Of a stretch of 64,000 bases of DNA, positions 7,877 to 17,114 are shown in pieces; the first letter of the stretch is position 1; each line of letters opens with the position of its first letter. Location: positions 7,939 through 71,938 of the forward strand of contig CAYZCE010000007.1 in the NCBI GenBank assembly GCA_964476835.1, read 5' to 3'. Source of the stretch: PALSA-926 sp964476835 (GTDB lineage Bacteria; Pseudomonadota; Alphaproteobacteria; Micavibrionales; UBA2020). The translations under genes were made by a program, and so were the position numbers. The notes beneath the pieces are model-generated. The model searched no databases. It saw only the letters and a program-made list of their open reading frames with translations, and had not been told where the DNA came from.

Positions 7877-8951
7877 CCTGTTCAACCACATCCGCCAGCT
7901 TCTGCACGGCATCCGGCTGGCCGCAGGATTTGGCGGCGGCGGCGGCGGCCTTGAGTTCATCCGGCGCTTTCATCAGGTGGTCGAGCTGGCGCGCCAGCAC
8001 CTCGGGACTGAAGAGCTCCTGCAGCATCACCCACGCGCCGTTCTTCTCGGCGAGCAGTTCGGCGTTGCAAAGCTGCTGCATGTCCCGATGCCCCGGATAG
8101 GGTACGAAGATGGCGGGGCGTCCCGCGACCGCGATCTCCGCGACCGTGGAGGCGCCCGAGCGCCCGATGAACAAGTGGCACGCCGTCAGCCGCTCGGGCA
8201 TGTCGGTGAAGAAGGTCTTGATCTCGGCGCGCACGCCAGCCATGCGGTACTTGCGCTCGGTCGATGCGACTTCGCTCTCGCGGCACTGGTGCACGATGTG
8301 CAGGCGGCCTTTCTGTTCATGCGACAGGCGCTGCACGGCTTCGGGCACCACTTCGCTGAAAACCTTGGCGGCCTGGCTGCCGCCGGTGATGAAAATCTCG
8401 AAATCGCCTTCGAAGGGCGGATAGGGCCTTTCGCGCACCGCGACGATGCCGGCGCGCACCGGATTGCCTGTCACGACCAGCTTCTTGTGGTCGACTGCAT
8501 GCAGCCCCTTGGTATCGGGCAGCGACGCCGCGATCTTGCACGCCTTGCCGGCCAGCCATTTGTTGGCGCGGCCGAGCACGGCGTTCTGCTCATGCAGCAC
8601 GCTGCGGATGCACAAACGCTGCGCCGCGAACATCGTGGGGTAAGAAGGATAACCGCCGAAGCCGACGGCGATATCCGGCTTGATCTCGCGCAACAGCTTG
8701 CGCGCCTGCAGGATGCCTTCGAAAATCTCGCGGAAGGCGCCGAGCTTGCCCATGATGCCGGGGCGGAACGTCGCCGCCTTGACGCATTCGATCCGCACGC
8801 GCTCGCCCAAGTTCTTGAACGCCGCGCCGCGCTTGTCGGTCACGATCACGACGCGGTGGCCGCGGTTCAGCAATTCCTGCGCCAGCGCCTCGGCCGGGTA
8901 AAGATGCCCGCCGGTACCGCCGGCCGCGAGTACGATCGTCTTTCCCGTCAT
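7866..8951 (-). CDS. murG: UDP-GlcNAc:lipid I N-acetylglucosaminyltransferase MurG
   Basis: Membrane-associated glycosyltransferase that converts lipid I to lipid II on the inner face of the cytoplasmic membrane. The 361-aa GT-B protein has the N-terminal glycine loop AAGGTGGHLYPAEALA, the second loop GFGGYPSYP, the HEQNAVLGRANKWLA segment, and in the C-terminal domain ITGGSQAAKVF and the UDP-GlcNAc-binding IGRSGASTVAEIA plus PGHRDMQQLCNAE. The ATG at 8951 overlaps the ftsW stop (ATGA) and has an AAGGGGGG ribosome site. It is the last gene of the first dcw block. Confidence 0.98.
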   Translation of the reverse strand: MTGKTIVLAAGGTGGHLYPAEALAQELLNRGHRVVIVTDKRGAAFKNLGERVRIECVKAATFRPGIMGKLGAFREIFEGILQARKLLREIKPDIAVGFGGYPSYPTMFAAQRLCIRSVLHEQNAVLGRANKWLAGKACKIAASLPDTKGLHAVDHKKLVVTGNPVRAGIVAVRERPYPPFEGDFEIFITGGSQAAKVFSEVVPEAVQRLSHEQKGRLHIVHQCRESEVASTERKYRMAGVRAEIKTFFTDMPERLTACHLFIGRSGASTVAEIAVAGRPAIFVPYPGHRDMQQLCNAELLAEKNGAWVMLQELFSPEVLARQLDHLMKAPDELKAAAAAAKSCGQPDAVQKLADVVEQELK

Positions 8952-10075
8952 GATCCCCCCTTGTTCTCGATGCCCTTGCGCGTCAGCGCGAGCAGCATGC
9001 CCATGCCGTAGCCCATCGACAACAGCGACGACCCGCCGTAGGAAATGAACGGCAGCGTCATCCCCTTGGCCGGCAGCAGGTGCAGCGACGAGCCCATGTG
9101 GATCATGCTTTGCAGGCCGAATTGCAGCAGCAGCCCGCCGGTTGCCAGCACGACGAACATGTCGTCGCTTTTAAACACGCGCGTGACGCCGCGGATGATG
9201 ATGAAGGAGAAGAGCAAAATAAGGCCGATGTCGAACAGCATGCCGAACTCTTCCCCCGCCACCGCGAAGACGAAGTCGGCGTGCGCGTCGGGCAGCGTCA
9301 GCTTGACGATGCCGTGCCCCGGCCCGGTGCCGAGCCAGCCGCCGTGGCTGAAGGCGTCGAGCGATTTCTGCACCTGGTAATTGTCGCCCGCCGCCGGGTC
9401 GAGGAAGCGGTCGACGCGGCTGGTCACGTGCGGGAAGAACATGTAGGCGCCGAAGAGGCCGATGACGCCCGCCGCCAGCAGCGCGAAAATAATCAACATC
9501 GGCAGGCCCGAAAGGAATACCTGCACGCCCCAGATGCACGACACCACGAACGACATGCCGAGGTCCGGCTGCGACATCAGCAGCATAATGATGACGATGT
9601 AAAGCCCCAGCGTCATCTGCTGGCCGGGGAAGTTTTCTTCCGTCTTGTGCCGCGCGATCAGCCAAGCGCTGGTGACGGCGAAGGCGGGCTTGAGGAACTC
9701 CGACGGCTGCAATGAAAATCCAAGGAATGACACCCAGCGCGTCGCCCCCTTGACCTCGGTGCCGAACAGGATCGCGCAAAGCGTCAGGAACATCGCCGCC
9801 ACCAGCGTGACCGAGGCCACGCGCCACAGCGCCTTGCGCCCGAGCAGCGACATCATGAACATCAGCGCCAGCGACGGGATCAGGAAGATGATCTGGTGCT
9901 TGACGAAATAGAACGGCTGCAGGCCAAGGCGCTCGGCCACCGACGGCGACGCCGCCGTCACCAGCAGCAGGCCGACGGCGATCAATGCCGCCAGCGCGAT
10001 CACCGTCACGCGGTCGACCGACCACCACCAACGGCTGAGGATTGATTTTTCGGCGCGCGTTGCGACCCTGCTCAT
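8948..10075 (-). CDS. ftsW: Septal peptidoglycan polymerase FtsW (SEDS family)
   Basis: Integral membrane SEDS glycosyltransferase that polymerises lipid II at the septum together with FtsI. The 375-aa product has about ten hydrophobic segments. SEDS hallmarks visible are the WVSFLGFSLQPSEFLKPAF segment, QPDLGMSFV, a large extracellular loop with VQKSLDAFSHGGWLGTGPGHG, and the C-terminal GMTLPFISYGGSSLLSMGYG motif. The ATG overlaps the murD stop by 4 bases. Its partner PBP is FtsI, encoded upstream in the same operon. Confidence 0.97.
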   Translation of the reverse strand: MSRVATRAEKSILSRWWWSVDRVTVIALAALIAVGLLLVTAASPSVAERLGLQPFYFVKHQIIFLIPSLALMFMMSLLGRKALWRVASVTLVAAMFLTLCAILFGTEVKGATRWVSFLGFSLQPSEFLKPAFAVTSAWLIARHKTEENFPGQQMTLGLYIVIIMLLMSQPDLGMSFVVSCIWGVQVFLSGLPMLIIFALLAAGVIGLFGAYMFFPHVTSRVDRFLDPAAGDNYQVQKSLDAFSHGGWLGTGPGHGIVKLTLPDAHADFVFAVAGEEFGMLFDIGLILLFSFIIIRGVTRVFKSDDMFVVLATGGLLLQFGLQSMIHMGSSLHLLPAKGMTLPFISYGGSSLLSMGYGMGMLLALTRKGIENKGGS

Positions 10076-11442
10076 GCAACCACCTTTTTCACGAGTTCCA
10101 TGAAGACGTCGCCGCGATGCTCGAAGCTCTTGAACTGGTCAAAGCTCGCGCAGGCCGGTGACAGCAGCACGACGGCGCCCGTCCGTTTTTCTTCCTGCGC
10201 CTGCGCGTGTGCGGCAGCCAGCGCCTTTTCCATCGTCTCCGACTTCGTAAACGGCACATTGAGGCCGGACAGCCACGCCGCCATCTTCTCCTGCGCGACG
10301 CCGATCAGGAAGGCATGGCGCACATGGCCGATATATTTCTCGCAATCGGGATAGCCGCCGTCCTTGGGCTTGCCGCCGGCGATCCAGTAAATGGGATCAT
10401 AGGTGCGCAGTGCCATCGCCGCCGCCTGGTCGTTGGTCGCCTTGCTGTCGTTGATGTAGCGCACGCCACCCTTCTCAGCGACGATGTTCTGCCGGTGTGC
10501 GAGGCCCGGGAAGGAACGCATCGCGCTGAAAATCTTATCCGCCGCGACACCTGCCGCGATGCAGGCTGCATAAGCCATCGCCGCGTTCTGCCAGTTATGC
10601 TGGCCGTTCAGCGTCGGGCAGGTCTTGAGGTCGAAAATATCGCGGCCTTTGTCCTGCAGCATCCCCTCTTCCGTCACCGAGATGCCGTCCTGCAGCGCCT
10701 GAAGGCAGGACACGCCGACGCGTGTGCGCGCCGACCCCGCCAATTCAGAGAACACACCCGCCGAAGGCGCATCGTCAAGACCGACAATCGCCATGCCCTT
10801 GCCGCGGAAAATCTTCTTCTTCGCCGCCACATAGCCTGCCATGCCGCCGTGACGGTCGAGGTGGTCGGGGCTGATATTGATGAGCAGCGCGATGTCGGGG
10901 CTGAATGTCGGGCAGAGGTCGAGCTGGTAGGACGACAGCTCCAGCACGTAAATGCCTTTCGGCGGCAATTGCGGCAGCGAGAGCGACGCCTCGCCGATAT
11001 TGCCGCCCACCGCAGACTCAACGCCCGCCGCCGTCAGGATATGCCCGATCAGCGCGGTTGTCGTCGATTTGCCATTGGTGCCGGTGATGCCGATGGTCTT
11101 GATCGCCGGATGCGCGCGGTGCAGCAGCTCGATATCGCAGACGATCTCGACCCCCGCCGCCGTCGCGCGCGCGACAACCGGATGCGGCGCGGGATGCGTC
11201 AGCGGGATGCCGGGCGCCATGCAGAGCAAGGCAAAGCGCGAGAAATCGGCTTTCGAGAGATCCTCCGTCACCGCTCCCGCTTTAGCAGCGGCCTCGACCG
11301 CCGCCGTATTATCGTCCCACAGCACCGTCCCGATCCCGGCAGCTTTCAGCGCGGCATGCGCATGCAAGCCGCTCTTGCCGAGACCGAGGATGGCGACCGG
11401 CTTGCCGTTGAGCTGCGCTTTGAGGGAGGAGAGGTCGATCAT
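10072..11442 (-). CDS. murD: UDP-N-acetylmuramoyl-L-alanine--D-glutamate ligase MurD
   Basis: Adds D-Glu to UDP-MurNAc-L-Ala with ATP in the cytoplasm. The 456-aa product has the N-terminal nucleotide-binding motif VAILGLGKSGLHAHAALK, the P-loop GITGTNGKSTTTALIGH, ELSSYQLD, the NISPDHLDRHGGMAGY motif, INDSKATNDQAAAMAL and the C-terminal LLSPACASFDQFKSFEHRGD segment that contacts the nucleotide. It begins 2 bases after mraY ends and its stop overlaps ftsW. Length and all motifs are typical. Confidence 0.98.
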   Translation of the reverse strand: MIDLSSLKAQLNGKPVAILGLGKSGLHAHAALKAAGIGTVLWDDNTAAVEAAAKAGAVTEDLSKADFSRFALLCMAPGIPLTHPAPHPVVARATAAGVEIVCDIELLHRAHPAIKTIGITGTNGKSTTTALIGHILTAAGVESAVGGNIGEASLSLPQLPPKGIYVLELSSYQLDLCPTFSPDIALLINISPDHLDRHGGMAGYVAAKKKIFRGKGMAIVGLDDAPSAGVFSELAGSARTRVGVSCLQALQDGISVTEEGMLQDKGRDIFDLKTCPTLNGQHNWQNAAMAYAACIAAGVAADKIFSAMRSFPGLAHRQNIVAEKGGVRYINDSKATNDQAAAMALRTYDPIYWIAGGKPKDGGYPDCEKYIGHVRHAFLIGVAQEKMAAWLSGLNVPFTKSETMEKALAAAHAQAQEEKRTGAVVLLSPACASFDQFKSFEHRGDVFMELVKKVVA

Positions 11443-11444
11443 GC

Positions 11445-12533
11445 TTATCTCAGCTTGAGGGTGGAAAGCCCGATGAGCGCCAGCACCACGGCAATGATCC
11501 AGAAGCGGATCGTCACCGTCGTCTCCGCCCAGCCGAGCTTCTCGAAGTGGTGATGGATCGGCGCCATCTTGAACACGCGCTTGCCGCGCGTCTTGAACGA
11601 CACGACCTGGATGATGACCGAGAGCGTCTCCACCACGAAGAGGCCGCCGATGATGGCGAGCACGATTTCATGCTTAGTCATCACGCTGATCGCGCCGAGG
11701 GCCCCGCCGAGCGCCAGCGACCCGGTGTCCCCCATGAAGACCGCCGCCGGCGGCGCGTTGTACCAGAGGAAGCCGAGGCCTGCGCCGATCATCGCGCCGC
11801 AGAAGACCGCCAGTTCGCCCACGCCGGGCACGTTGACGATCTGCAGGTAGTTGGCGAAGACCGCGTTGCCGACAAGGTAGGAGATGATGCCGAAGCACCC
11901 CGCCGCGATCATGATCGTGCCGATGGCAAGGCCGTCAAGGCCGTCCGTCAGGTTGACCGCATTGGCCGCGCCCGCAATGACGACGATGCCGACGAAGGGA
12001 ATGAAGAACCAACCGAGGTCGATCAGCAGGCTCTTGAAGAACGGCACCGCCAGCGTCGTCGAGAGTTCCTTCGGCGTATAGATCGCAAAGGCCAAAGCCG
12101 CCGCAAGGCCGATCGCGCATTCGAGGAACAGGCGCAGCTTGCCCGGCACGCCGAGGTGGCTCTTCTTGGTCAGCTTGGCGTAGTCGTCAGCGAAACCGAT
12201 CGCGCCGAAAGCGAGGAACACGCCCAGCACGATCCACATATAAATGCTGGTGAGGTCGACCCACAGCAGCGTGGAGACCGCCGTCGCAAAGATGATCATC
12301 AGGCCGCCCATGGTCGGCGTGCCTTTTTTCTTGAGGTGCGTCTCCGGCCCGTCGGAGCGGATCGGCTGGCCGCCACCCTGCTTGGATTTCAGCCAGCGGA
12401 TCACACCCGGGCCGATCCACAGGGTGATGAGCAGCGCCGTCATGACAGCCCCGCCCGCGCGGAAGGTCAGGTACTTGAACAAGTTGAACGGCTGGAAATC
12501 AATCGCCAGCGGGAAAAGCAGGTTATACAGCAT
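11445..12533 (-). CDS. mraY: Phospho-N-acetylmuramoyl-pentapeptide-transferase MraY
   Basis: Polytopic enzyme that transfers phospho-MurNAc-pentapeptide to undecaprenyl phosphate, making lipid I. The 362-aa product has about ten membrane segments and the family signatures KKKGTPTMGGLMII, FADDYAKLTKKSHLG (catalytic Asp pair), NLTDGLDGLAIG, FMGDTGSLALGGALG and the APIHHHFEKLGW loop near the C-terminus. It overlaps the end of murF by 11 bases, and murD follows at once. The start MLYNLLFPLA matches the family. Confidence 0.98.
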   Translation of the reverse strand: MLYNLLFPLAIDFQPFNLFKYLTFRAGGAVMTALLITLWIGPGVIRWLKSKQGGGQPIRSDGPETHLKKKGTPTMGGLMIIFATAVSTLLWVDLTSIYMWIVLGVFLAFGAIGFADDYAKLTKKSHLGVPGKLRLFLECAIGLAAALAFAIYTPKELSTTLAVPFFKSLLIDLGWFFIPFVGIVVIAGAANAVNLTDGLDGLAIGTIMIAAGCFGIISYLVGNAVFANYLQIVNVPGVGELAVFCGAMIGAGLGFLWYNAPPAAVFMGDTGSLALGGALGAISVMTKHEIVLAIIGGLFVVETLSVIIQVVSFKTRGKRVFKMAPIHHHFEKLGWAETTVTIRFWIIAVVLALIGLSTLKLR

Positions 12534-13947
12534 GCTGTTGTTGTTCCTTCGGTTTGATTTGCGACAGCGCCTGGACGATGTACGACATCTTGCTGCCCGC
12601 GGATCCCTTCACGAGCACGACGTCGCCCGGGCGCACGGCATCCGCGACCAGCGGCGCCAGCATTTGGCTATCTTTCGTATGCGCGCCGCGCCAGTCGGGC
12701 GGCAGCAGTTGGTAAAGCGCATCCATCTGCGCCCCGCAGCAGAACACGAGATCGGCCTTGGCCTTGAGCAGCGGGTTGGCGAGGCCGGCGTGCAGCATCG
12801 GCCCCTCGCGCCCCAGCTCAAGCATGTCGCCAAGCACCGCGATACGGCGGCCGCCTGCGGGCGGCACCACCATTTCAAAGACCTTGAACGCGGCGAGCAT
12901 CGAGGCCGGGTTGGCGTTGTAGCTTTCGTCGATGACGGTGACCGGCGGCTTGCCCGCCTCGATCGTCACCGAGAGGCGGTTGCCGCGCCCTTCGACGGGC
13001 GACGCGTTGCGCAGCGCCTCGACCGCTTTCGTCAGGTCGCAGCCGAGCGCCTTGACCAGCGTCAGCGCGCCAAGCGCGTTCATCGCGATATGGCGGCCGG
13101 AGATGTTGATGCGATAGCGGATCTTCTCACCCATCACGCGCGCATTTACAAAGCTGCCATCGGCGTGCAGCGAGCAGTCATCCATATGCGCCGCCGCGCA
13201 TTCGTCTTCGCCGAACGGCAGGATCTTCAGGCCATGCTTTTCCGCTTTCGCGCTCAGGCGCAGGAAATGCGCATTGTCGGCAGGCAGGACGGCGATGCCG
13301 CCTTTCTCTACGCCCTCGAAAATCTCCGCCTTGGCGTCGGCGACGTCTTCGACGCTGCCGAAGTGCTCGATATGCACCGGCTCGACCGTCGTGATGATGA
13401 CGGCGTGCGGGCGCACCTGCTTCGAGAGCACCGTCAGCTCGCCCGCGTGGTTCATGCCGAGTTCAAAGACGCCGAAAGCCGCGTCCTTCGGCATATTGGC
13501 GAGAGTCAGCGGCACGCCCCAGTGGTTGTTGAAACTTTTCTTGCTTGCGTGCGTCTTGCCGAAGGCGGCGAAGATGGCCGCGAGCATTTCCTTGGTGCCC
13601 GTCTTGCCCGCCGATCCGGTGACGGCGACGATTTTCGCCGTCGACCGCGCGCGCGACGCCATACCGAGGGCTTCCAGCGCCTTCATCACATCGGCGACCG
13701 CAACGACGGAGCCGGAAGCAGCAAAACCGTCGCGCACCAGCGCGCCGGCGGCACCGGCCGTGAAGGCGGCCTCGACGTAATCATGGCCGTCCAGCCGCTC
13801 GCCCTTGAGCGCAATGTACAAATCGCCCGGCTTGAGCGTGCGCGTGTCGATGGAGACGCCAGTGCAGTCGAACGGCGCACTCGCCGTCCCGCCTGTCGCG
13901 GCGGCGATCTCGGTTGAGGTCCAGAGAATGTCTTGCTTGTTGCCCAT
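12523..13947 (-). CDS. murF: UDP-MurNAc-tripeptide--D-Ala-D-Ala ligase MurF
   Basis: Adds the D-Ala-D-Ala dipeptide made by Ddl to the UDP-MurNAc tripeptide. The 474-aa product has the N-terminal Mur ligase domain (CTGVSIDTRTLKPGDLYIAL), the ATP loop VTGSAGKTGTKEML, the FNNHWGVPLTLA segment, ELGMNHAGELTVLS and the C-terminal IDESYNANPASMLAAF and LGDMLELG motifs. The ATG at 13947 is chosen because it gives a normal N-terminus (MGNKQDILWT), lies 1 base after the murE stop and has a GGAAGGAT ribosome site; the longer in-frame ORF runs into murE. Confidence 0.97.
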   Translation of the reverse strand: MGNKQDILWTSTEIAAATGGTASAPFDCTGVSIDTRTLKPGDLYIALKGERLDGHDYVEAAFTAGAAGALVRDGFAASGSVVAVADVMKALEALGMASRARSTAKIVAVTGSAGKTGTKEMLAAIFAAFGKTHASKKSFNNHWGVPLTLANMPKDAAFGVFELGMNHAGELTVLSKQVRPHAVIITTVEPVHIEHFGSVEDVADAKAEIFEGVEKGGIAVLPADNAHFLRLSAKAEKHGLKILPFGEDECAAAHMDDCSLHADGSFVNARVMGEKIRYRINISGRHIAMNALGALTLVKALGCDLTKAVEALRNASPVEGRGNRLSVTIEAGKPPVTVIDESYNANPASMLAAFKVFEMVVPPAGGRRIAVLGDMLELGREGPMLHAGLANPLLKAKADLVFCCGAQMDALYQLLPPDWRGAHTKDSQMLAPLVADAVRPGDVVLVKGSAGSKMSYIVQALSQIKPKEQQQHAV

Positions 13948-13948
13948 G

Positions 13949-15424
13949 TTATCCTTCCAGCACAGCGGCTTTCGCCTCGCTGACGTCGTCGAATGGCAGC
14001 ACGTCGCGGCCGACGATCTGCCCTTGTTCATGTCCCTTGCCCGCGATCACCAGCACGTCGCCAGGCTTCAATTCCTTGACCGCCGCGCGGATGGCGTCGC
14101 GGCGTCCGGCGATCTCACGCACGTTGGCAGCGCCTTTGCAGCCTTCCATCACCTCGCGGCGGATGGCGGCAGCGTCTTCGGTGCGCGGGTTGTCGTCGGT
14201 GACGATGACGCAGTCGGCCAGCTTCGCGGCGATGCCGCCCATCATCGGGCGCTTGCCGCGGTCGCGGTCGCCGCCGCAGCCGAAGACAACATGCAGCCGG
14301 CTCGGCGTGTGCGGGCGCAGCGCGCGCAGCATTACCTCAAGTCCGTCCGGCGTATGCGCGTAATCGACGTAGATCGGCGCGCCGCATCTGTGCTTGGCCG
14401 CGAATTCGAGGCGGCCGCGCACGCTTTGCAAGCGCTCCAGCGCACGCACGGCCTGCATGTGCAGCGTACGGCTGTCGGGATCTTCGGCAATGACGAGGCC
14501 GAGCGCGCAAAGCGCGTTCTCTGCCTGGAAGTCACCGACCAGGGGCAGCTCAAGGCCGTAGCGTTCGCCGAAGACGGACAGCTCGATGAACTGGCCTTCG
14601 GGCAGCGGCTTGTGCGCGAGCAGGCGGATGTCGGCTGCTTCACGGCCGAAATCAATCACGCGGATATTGCGCGTACGGCACGCCTCGGCGGCCGCATCGA
14701 AGAACGGCATGTCGCGGTTGATGACGGCGACGCCGCCTTCCTGAAGCACGTCGCGGAACAGGCGCAGCTTGGCTTTGAGATAGGCCTCCATCGTGCCGTG
14801 GTAATCGAGGTGGTCGCGCGTGAGGTTGGTGAAGCCCGCCGCCGTGACGCGCACGCCATCGAGGCGGTACTGGTCGAGGCCCTGGCTGGAGGCTTCCAGC
14901 GCGAGGTGGGTGACGCCGGCAGCTTCCAATTCGGCGATTTCGCTGTGCAAGGTGACGGGATCGGGCGTGGTCAGCACGCCGGGGCGGTTGACGCCGGGCG
15001 CGATGATGCCGATGGTACCGAGGCAGGCGGCCGGATGCCCCATCGCCTGCCAGACCTGGCGGCAGAAGTTGACGGTGGAGCTTTTGCCGTTGGTGCCGGT
15101 GACGGCGGCGATGACGTCCATCTGCTTGCCGTAGAAGGCGGCGGCCATGCGCGCGAAGCGGCGGCGCGGATTTTTATCGTGGATCACGACGATGCCGGGC
15201 GCCTCGACCTCGATGCCCGCCTGCACGAGGATGGCGGACGCGCCGCGCGCCACCGCGTCGGCGATGAACTGGCGACCGTCCTGCTTCACGCCGGCGAAGG
15301 CGGCGAAGAGATAGCCGGCGCGCACCTCGCGGCTGTCGGCGGTGAGGCCACGGATGTCGAGCGCGCCCGCATCTCCCGAGACGGTCACGCCGTCGTCGTC
15401 AGTGATCGTTTCCAGCAGACGCAA
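13949..15424 (-). CDS. murE: UDP-MurNAc-L-Ala-D-Glu--2,6-diaminopimelate ligase MurE
   Basis: Adds the third stem residue. The 491-aa product has DSREVRAGYLFAA, the ATP loop VTGTNGKSSTVNF, EASSQGLDQYRLDGV, NLTRDHLDYHGTMEAY with the carbamylated-Lys region after it, and the C-terminal DDNPRTEDAAAI motif. DNPR is the known signature for meso-diaminopimelate as substrate, as expected in a Gram-negative. The start is read as TTG at 15424, within the end of ftsI (26-base overlap), supported by an AAGGAAGG ribosome site 8 bases upstream. asd, at 37 kb in this window, feeds the same diaminopimelate branch. Confidence 0.97.
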   Translation of the reverse strand: MRLLETITDDDGVTVSGDAGALDIRGLTADSREVRAGYLFAAFAGVKQDGRQFIADAVARGASAILVQAGIEVEAPGIVVIHDKNPRRRFARMAAAFYGKQMDVIAAVTGTNGKSSTVNFCRQVWQAMGHPAACLGTIGIIAPGVNRPGVLTTPDPVTLHSEIAELEAAGVTHLALEASSQGLDQYRLDGVRVTAAGFTNLTRDHLDYHGTMEAYLKAKLRLFRDVLQEGGVAVINRDMPFFDAAAEACRTRNIRVIDFGREAADIRLLAHKPLPEGQFIELSVFGERYGLELPLVGDFQAENALCALGLVIAEDPDSRTLHMQAVRALERLQSVRGRLEFAAKHRCGAPIYVDYAHTPDGLEVMLRALRPHTPSRLHVVFGCGGDRDRGKRPMMGGIAAKLADCVIVTDDNPRTEDAAAIRREVMEGCKGAANVREIAGRRDAIRAAVKELKPGDVLVIAGKGHEQGQIVGRDVLPFDDVSEAKAAVLEG

Positions 15425-17114
15425 GCGGCGTTCCTTCCTTGAATTCCTTGAGGTAGCCCACCATCTCGTGCGTGATGTCGCGGCGGGTGCGGGCGTAATC
15501 GGGCGGCATGGCGTAGAGCGGCGCCATCTGCTCCACCACGCGCGCGACGACGGGCGCGGCCGTCCAGCCTGCCGTGGCGAAGCCGTAGGTGTCCTTGGTG
15601 CCGTGCGGCTCGTCGATGATGGCGAGCACGATATAACGCGGGTCCTGCGTCGGATAGACGCCGAGGAAGGAGGACATCAGCAGGCTGTGTTCATAGCGGC
15701 CGCCCGCGTTCTTCTCGGCGGTGCCGGTCTTGCCGCCGACGTCGTAGCCGTCAACATAGGCCTTGTCGCCAGTGCCAGCGGCGACGACAAGCTCGAGCAA
15801 CTGTCGCAACTGCGCCGAGGTTTTCGCGCTGACGACGCGCGGGCCCGCGTCATGCGAGGCAGAGGCGACCAGCGTCGCCTGCGGCAGCGTGCCGCCGTTG
15901 ACGAGGCCTGCCGCCGCGCGCGCGACGTGCAAGGGGGTGACGGCGATGCCGTGGCCGAAGGAAGTGGTCAGCGTGCTGACTTCGCGCCACGGCGAAGGAT
16001 AGAGCGGCGCGCCGCGTTCCGGCAGCTCGACCACCGGCGGGTTCATGAAGCCGAGTTCGCGGAAAAAGTCGGGCAGCGCGTCGGCGCCGAGGCTGTCGGC
16101 CATCTTGGCGGTGCCGACGTTGGAGGAATAGATGAAGATCTCCGGCACCGTCAGCGACCGATGCTTGGCGTGGTAGTCGGAAATGGTGAAGCGCCCGACC
16201 TTGATCGGGTTGGTGGCGTCGAAGGAGCTGGAGAAATGCACCTTGCCGCTTTCGAGCGCGGCGGCGATGGTGAAGAGCTTGAAGGTCGAGCCCATCTCGA
16301 AGACGCCCAGCGTGGCGCGGTTGAATTTCTGGTTGTCGCTGGCCGCGCCGACGTGGTTGGGATCGAAGTCCGGCAGCGAGACCATCGAGACGATCTCGCC
16401 GGTGCGCGCGTCCATCACCATGCCGACCGCGCCCTTGGCCTGGAATTTCGTGACGGCCCTGGCCAGCTCGCGCCGCATCATGTGCTGCACGCGCAGGTCG
16501 ATGGTGAGCTGCAGGGGCGACGTGTCCTCGCGCAGGCGCTTGTCGAAGAACTTTTCCAGCCCGGCGATGCCGTGGCCGTCGACGTCGGTATAGCCGAGGA
16601 CATGCGCGGCGAGGTTGCCGTCGGGATAGATGCGGCGCTCCTCTTCCTGAAAGCCCAGCGCGGGCAGGCCGAGCGCGTTGATCGCGTACTCCTGTTTCGG
16701 CGTGATGTTGCGCTGGATCCAGATGAACTTCTTGCCCGAGGTCAGCTTCTTGCGGATGCTGTCGGCGGATTGCTCGGGCAGGATCGCGGCAAGCTGCTTG
16801 GTGAGCACGGCGGTGTCGTCGAGCTGCGTGGTGTCGGCATAGACGGAGGCCATCTTGAGCGAGGTCGCCATCAGGAGCCCGTTGCGGTCGACGATCGAGG
16901 CGCGCAGGCCCTCGGACGCCGCCATCACGGAACCGGGGCCGCTGACGGGCGCCGCGTGATGCAGCAGGGTGAGGTCGACGAGCCGCAGGCTGATTGCGAA
17001 ATAGCCCATCATCAGCGCCATCACCACCATGATCAGCCGCGCGCGCGCCTGCTCATGCATTTGCGCCTGCGCGCCGGCGACGGTAACCTTCTTGTGCGGG
17101 GCGCCGCCGGACAT
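15399..17114 (-). CDS. ftsI: Septal transpeptidase FtsI (PBP3 class)
   Basis: Monofunctional class B penicillin-binding protein that cross-links septal peptidoglycan with FtsW. The product (571 aa) has a short cytoplasmic start, one membrane anchor at about residues 27-48, a pedestal/dimerisation domain, and a transpeptidase domain with the three catalytic motifs: GSTFK (serine near 276), SSN (near 331) and KTGTA (near 463). The ATG at 17114 shares one base with the ftsL stop (TGATG); a TTG one codon earlier is also possible. The gene lies between ftsL and murE as in most proteobacteria. Confidence 0.96.
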   Translation of the reverse strand: MSGGAPHKKVTVAGAQAQMHEQARARLIMVVMALMMGYFAISLRLVDLTLLHHAAPVSGPGSVMAASEGLRASIVDRNGLLMATSLKMASVYADTTQLDDTAVLTKQLAAILPEQSADSIRKKLTSGKKFIWIQRNITPKQEYAINALGLPALGFQEEERRIYPDGNLAAHVLGYTDVDGHGIAGLEKFFDKRLREDTSPLQLTIDLRVQHMMRRELARAVTKFQAKGAVGMVMDARTGEIVSMVSLPDFDPNHVGAASDNQKFNRATLGVFEMGSTFKLFTIAAALESGKVHFSSSFDATNPIKVGRFTISDYHAKHRSLTVPEIFIYSSNVGTAKMADSLGADALPDFFRELGFMNPPVVELPERGAPLYPSPWREVSTLTTSFGHGIAVTPLHVARAAAGLVNGGTLPQATLVASASHDAGPRVVSAKTSAQLRQLLELVVAAGTGDKAYVDGYDVGGKTGTAEKNAGGRYEHSLLMSSFLGVYPTQDPRYIVLAIIDEPHGTKDTYGFATAGWTAAPVVARVVEQMAPLYAMPPDYARTRRDITHEMVGYLKEFKEGTPLASAGNDH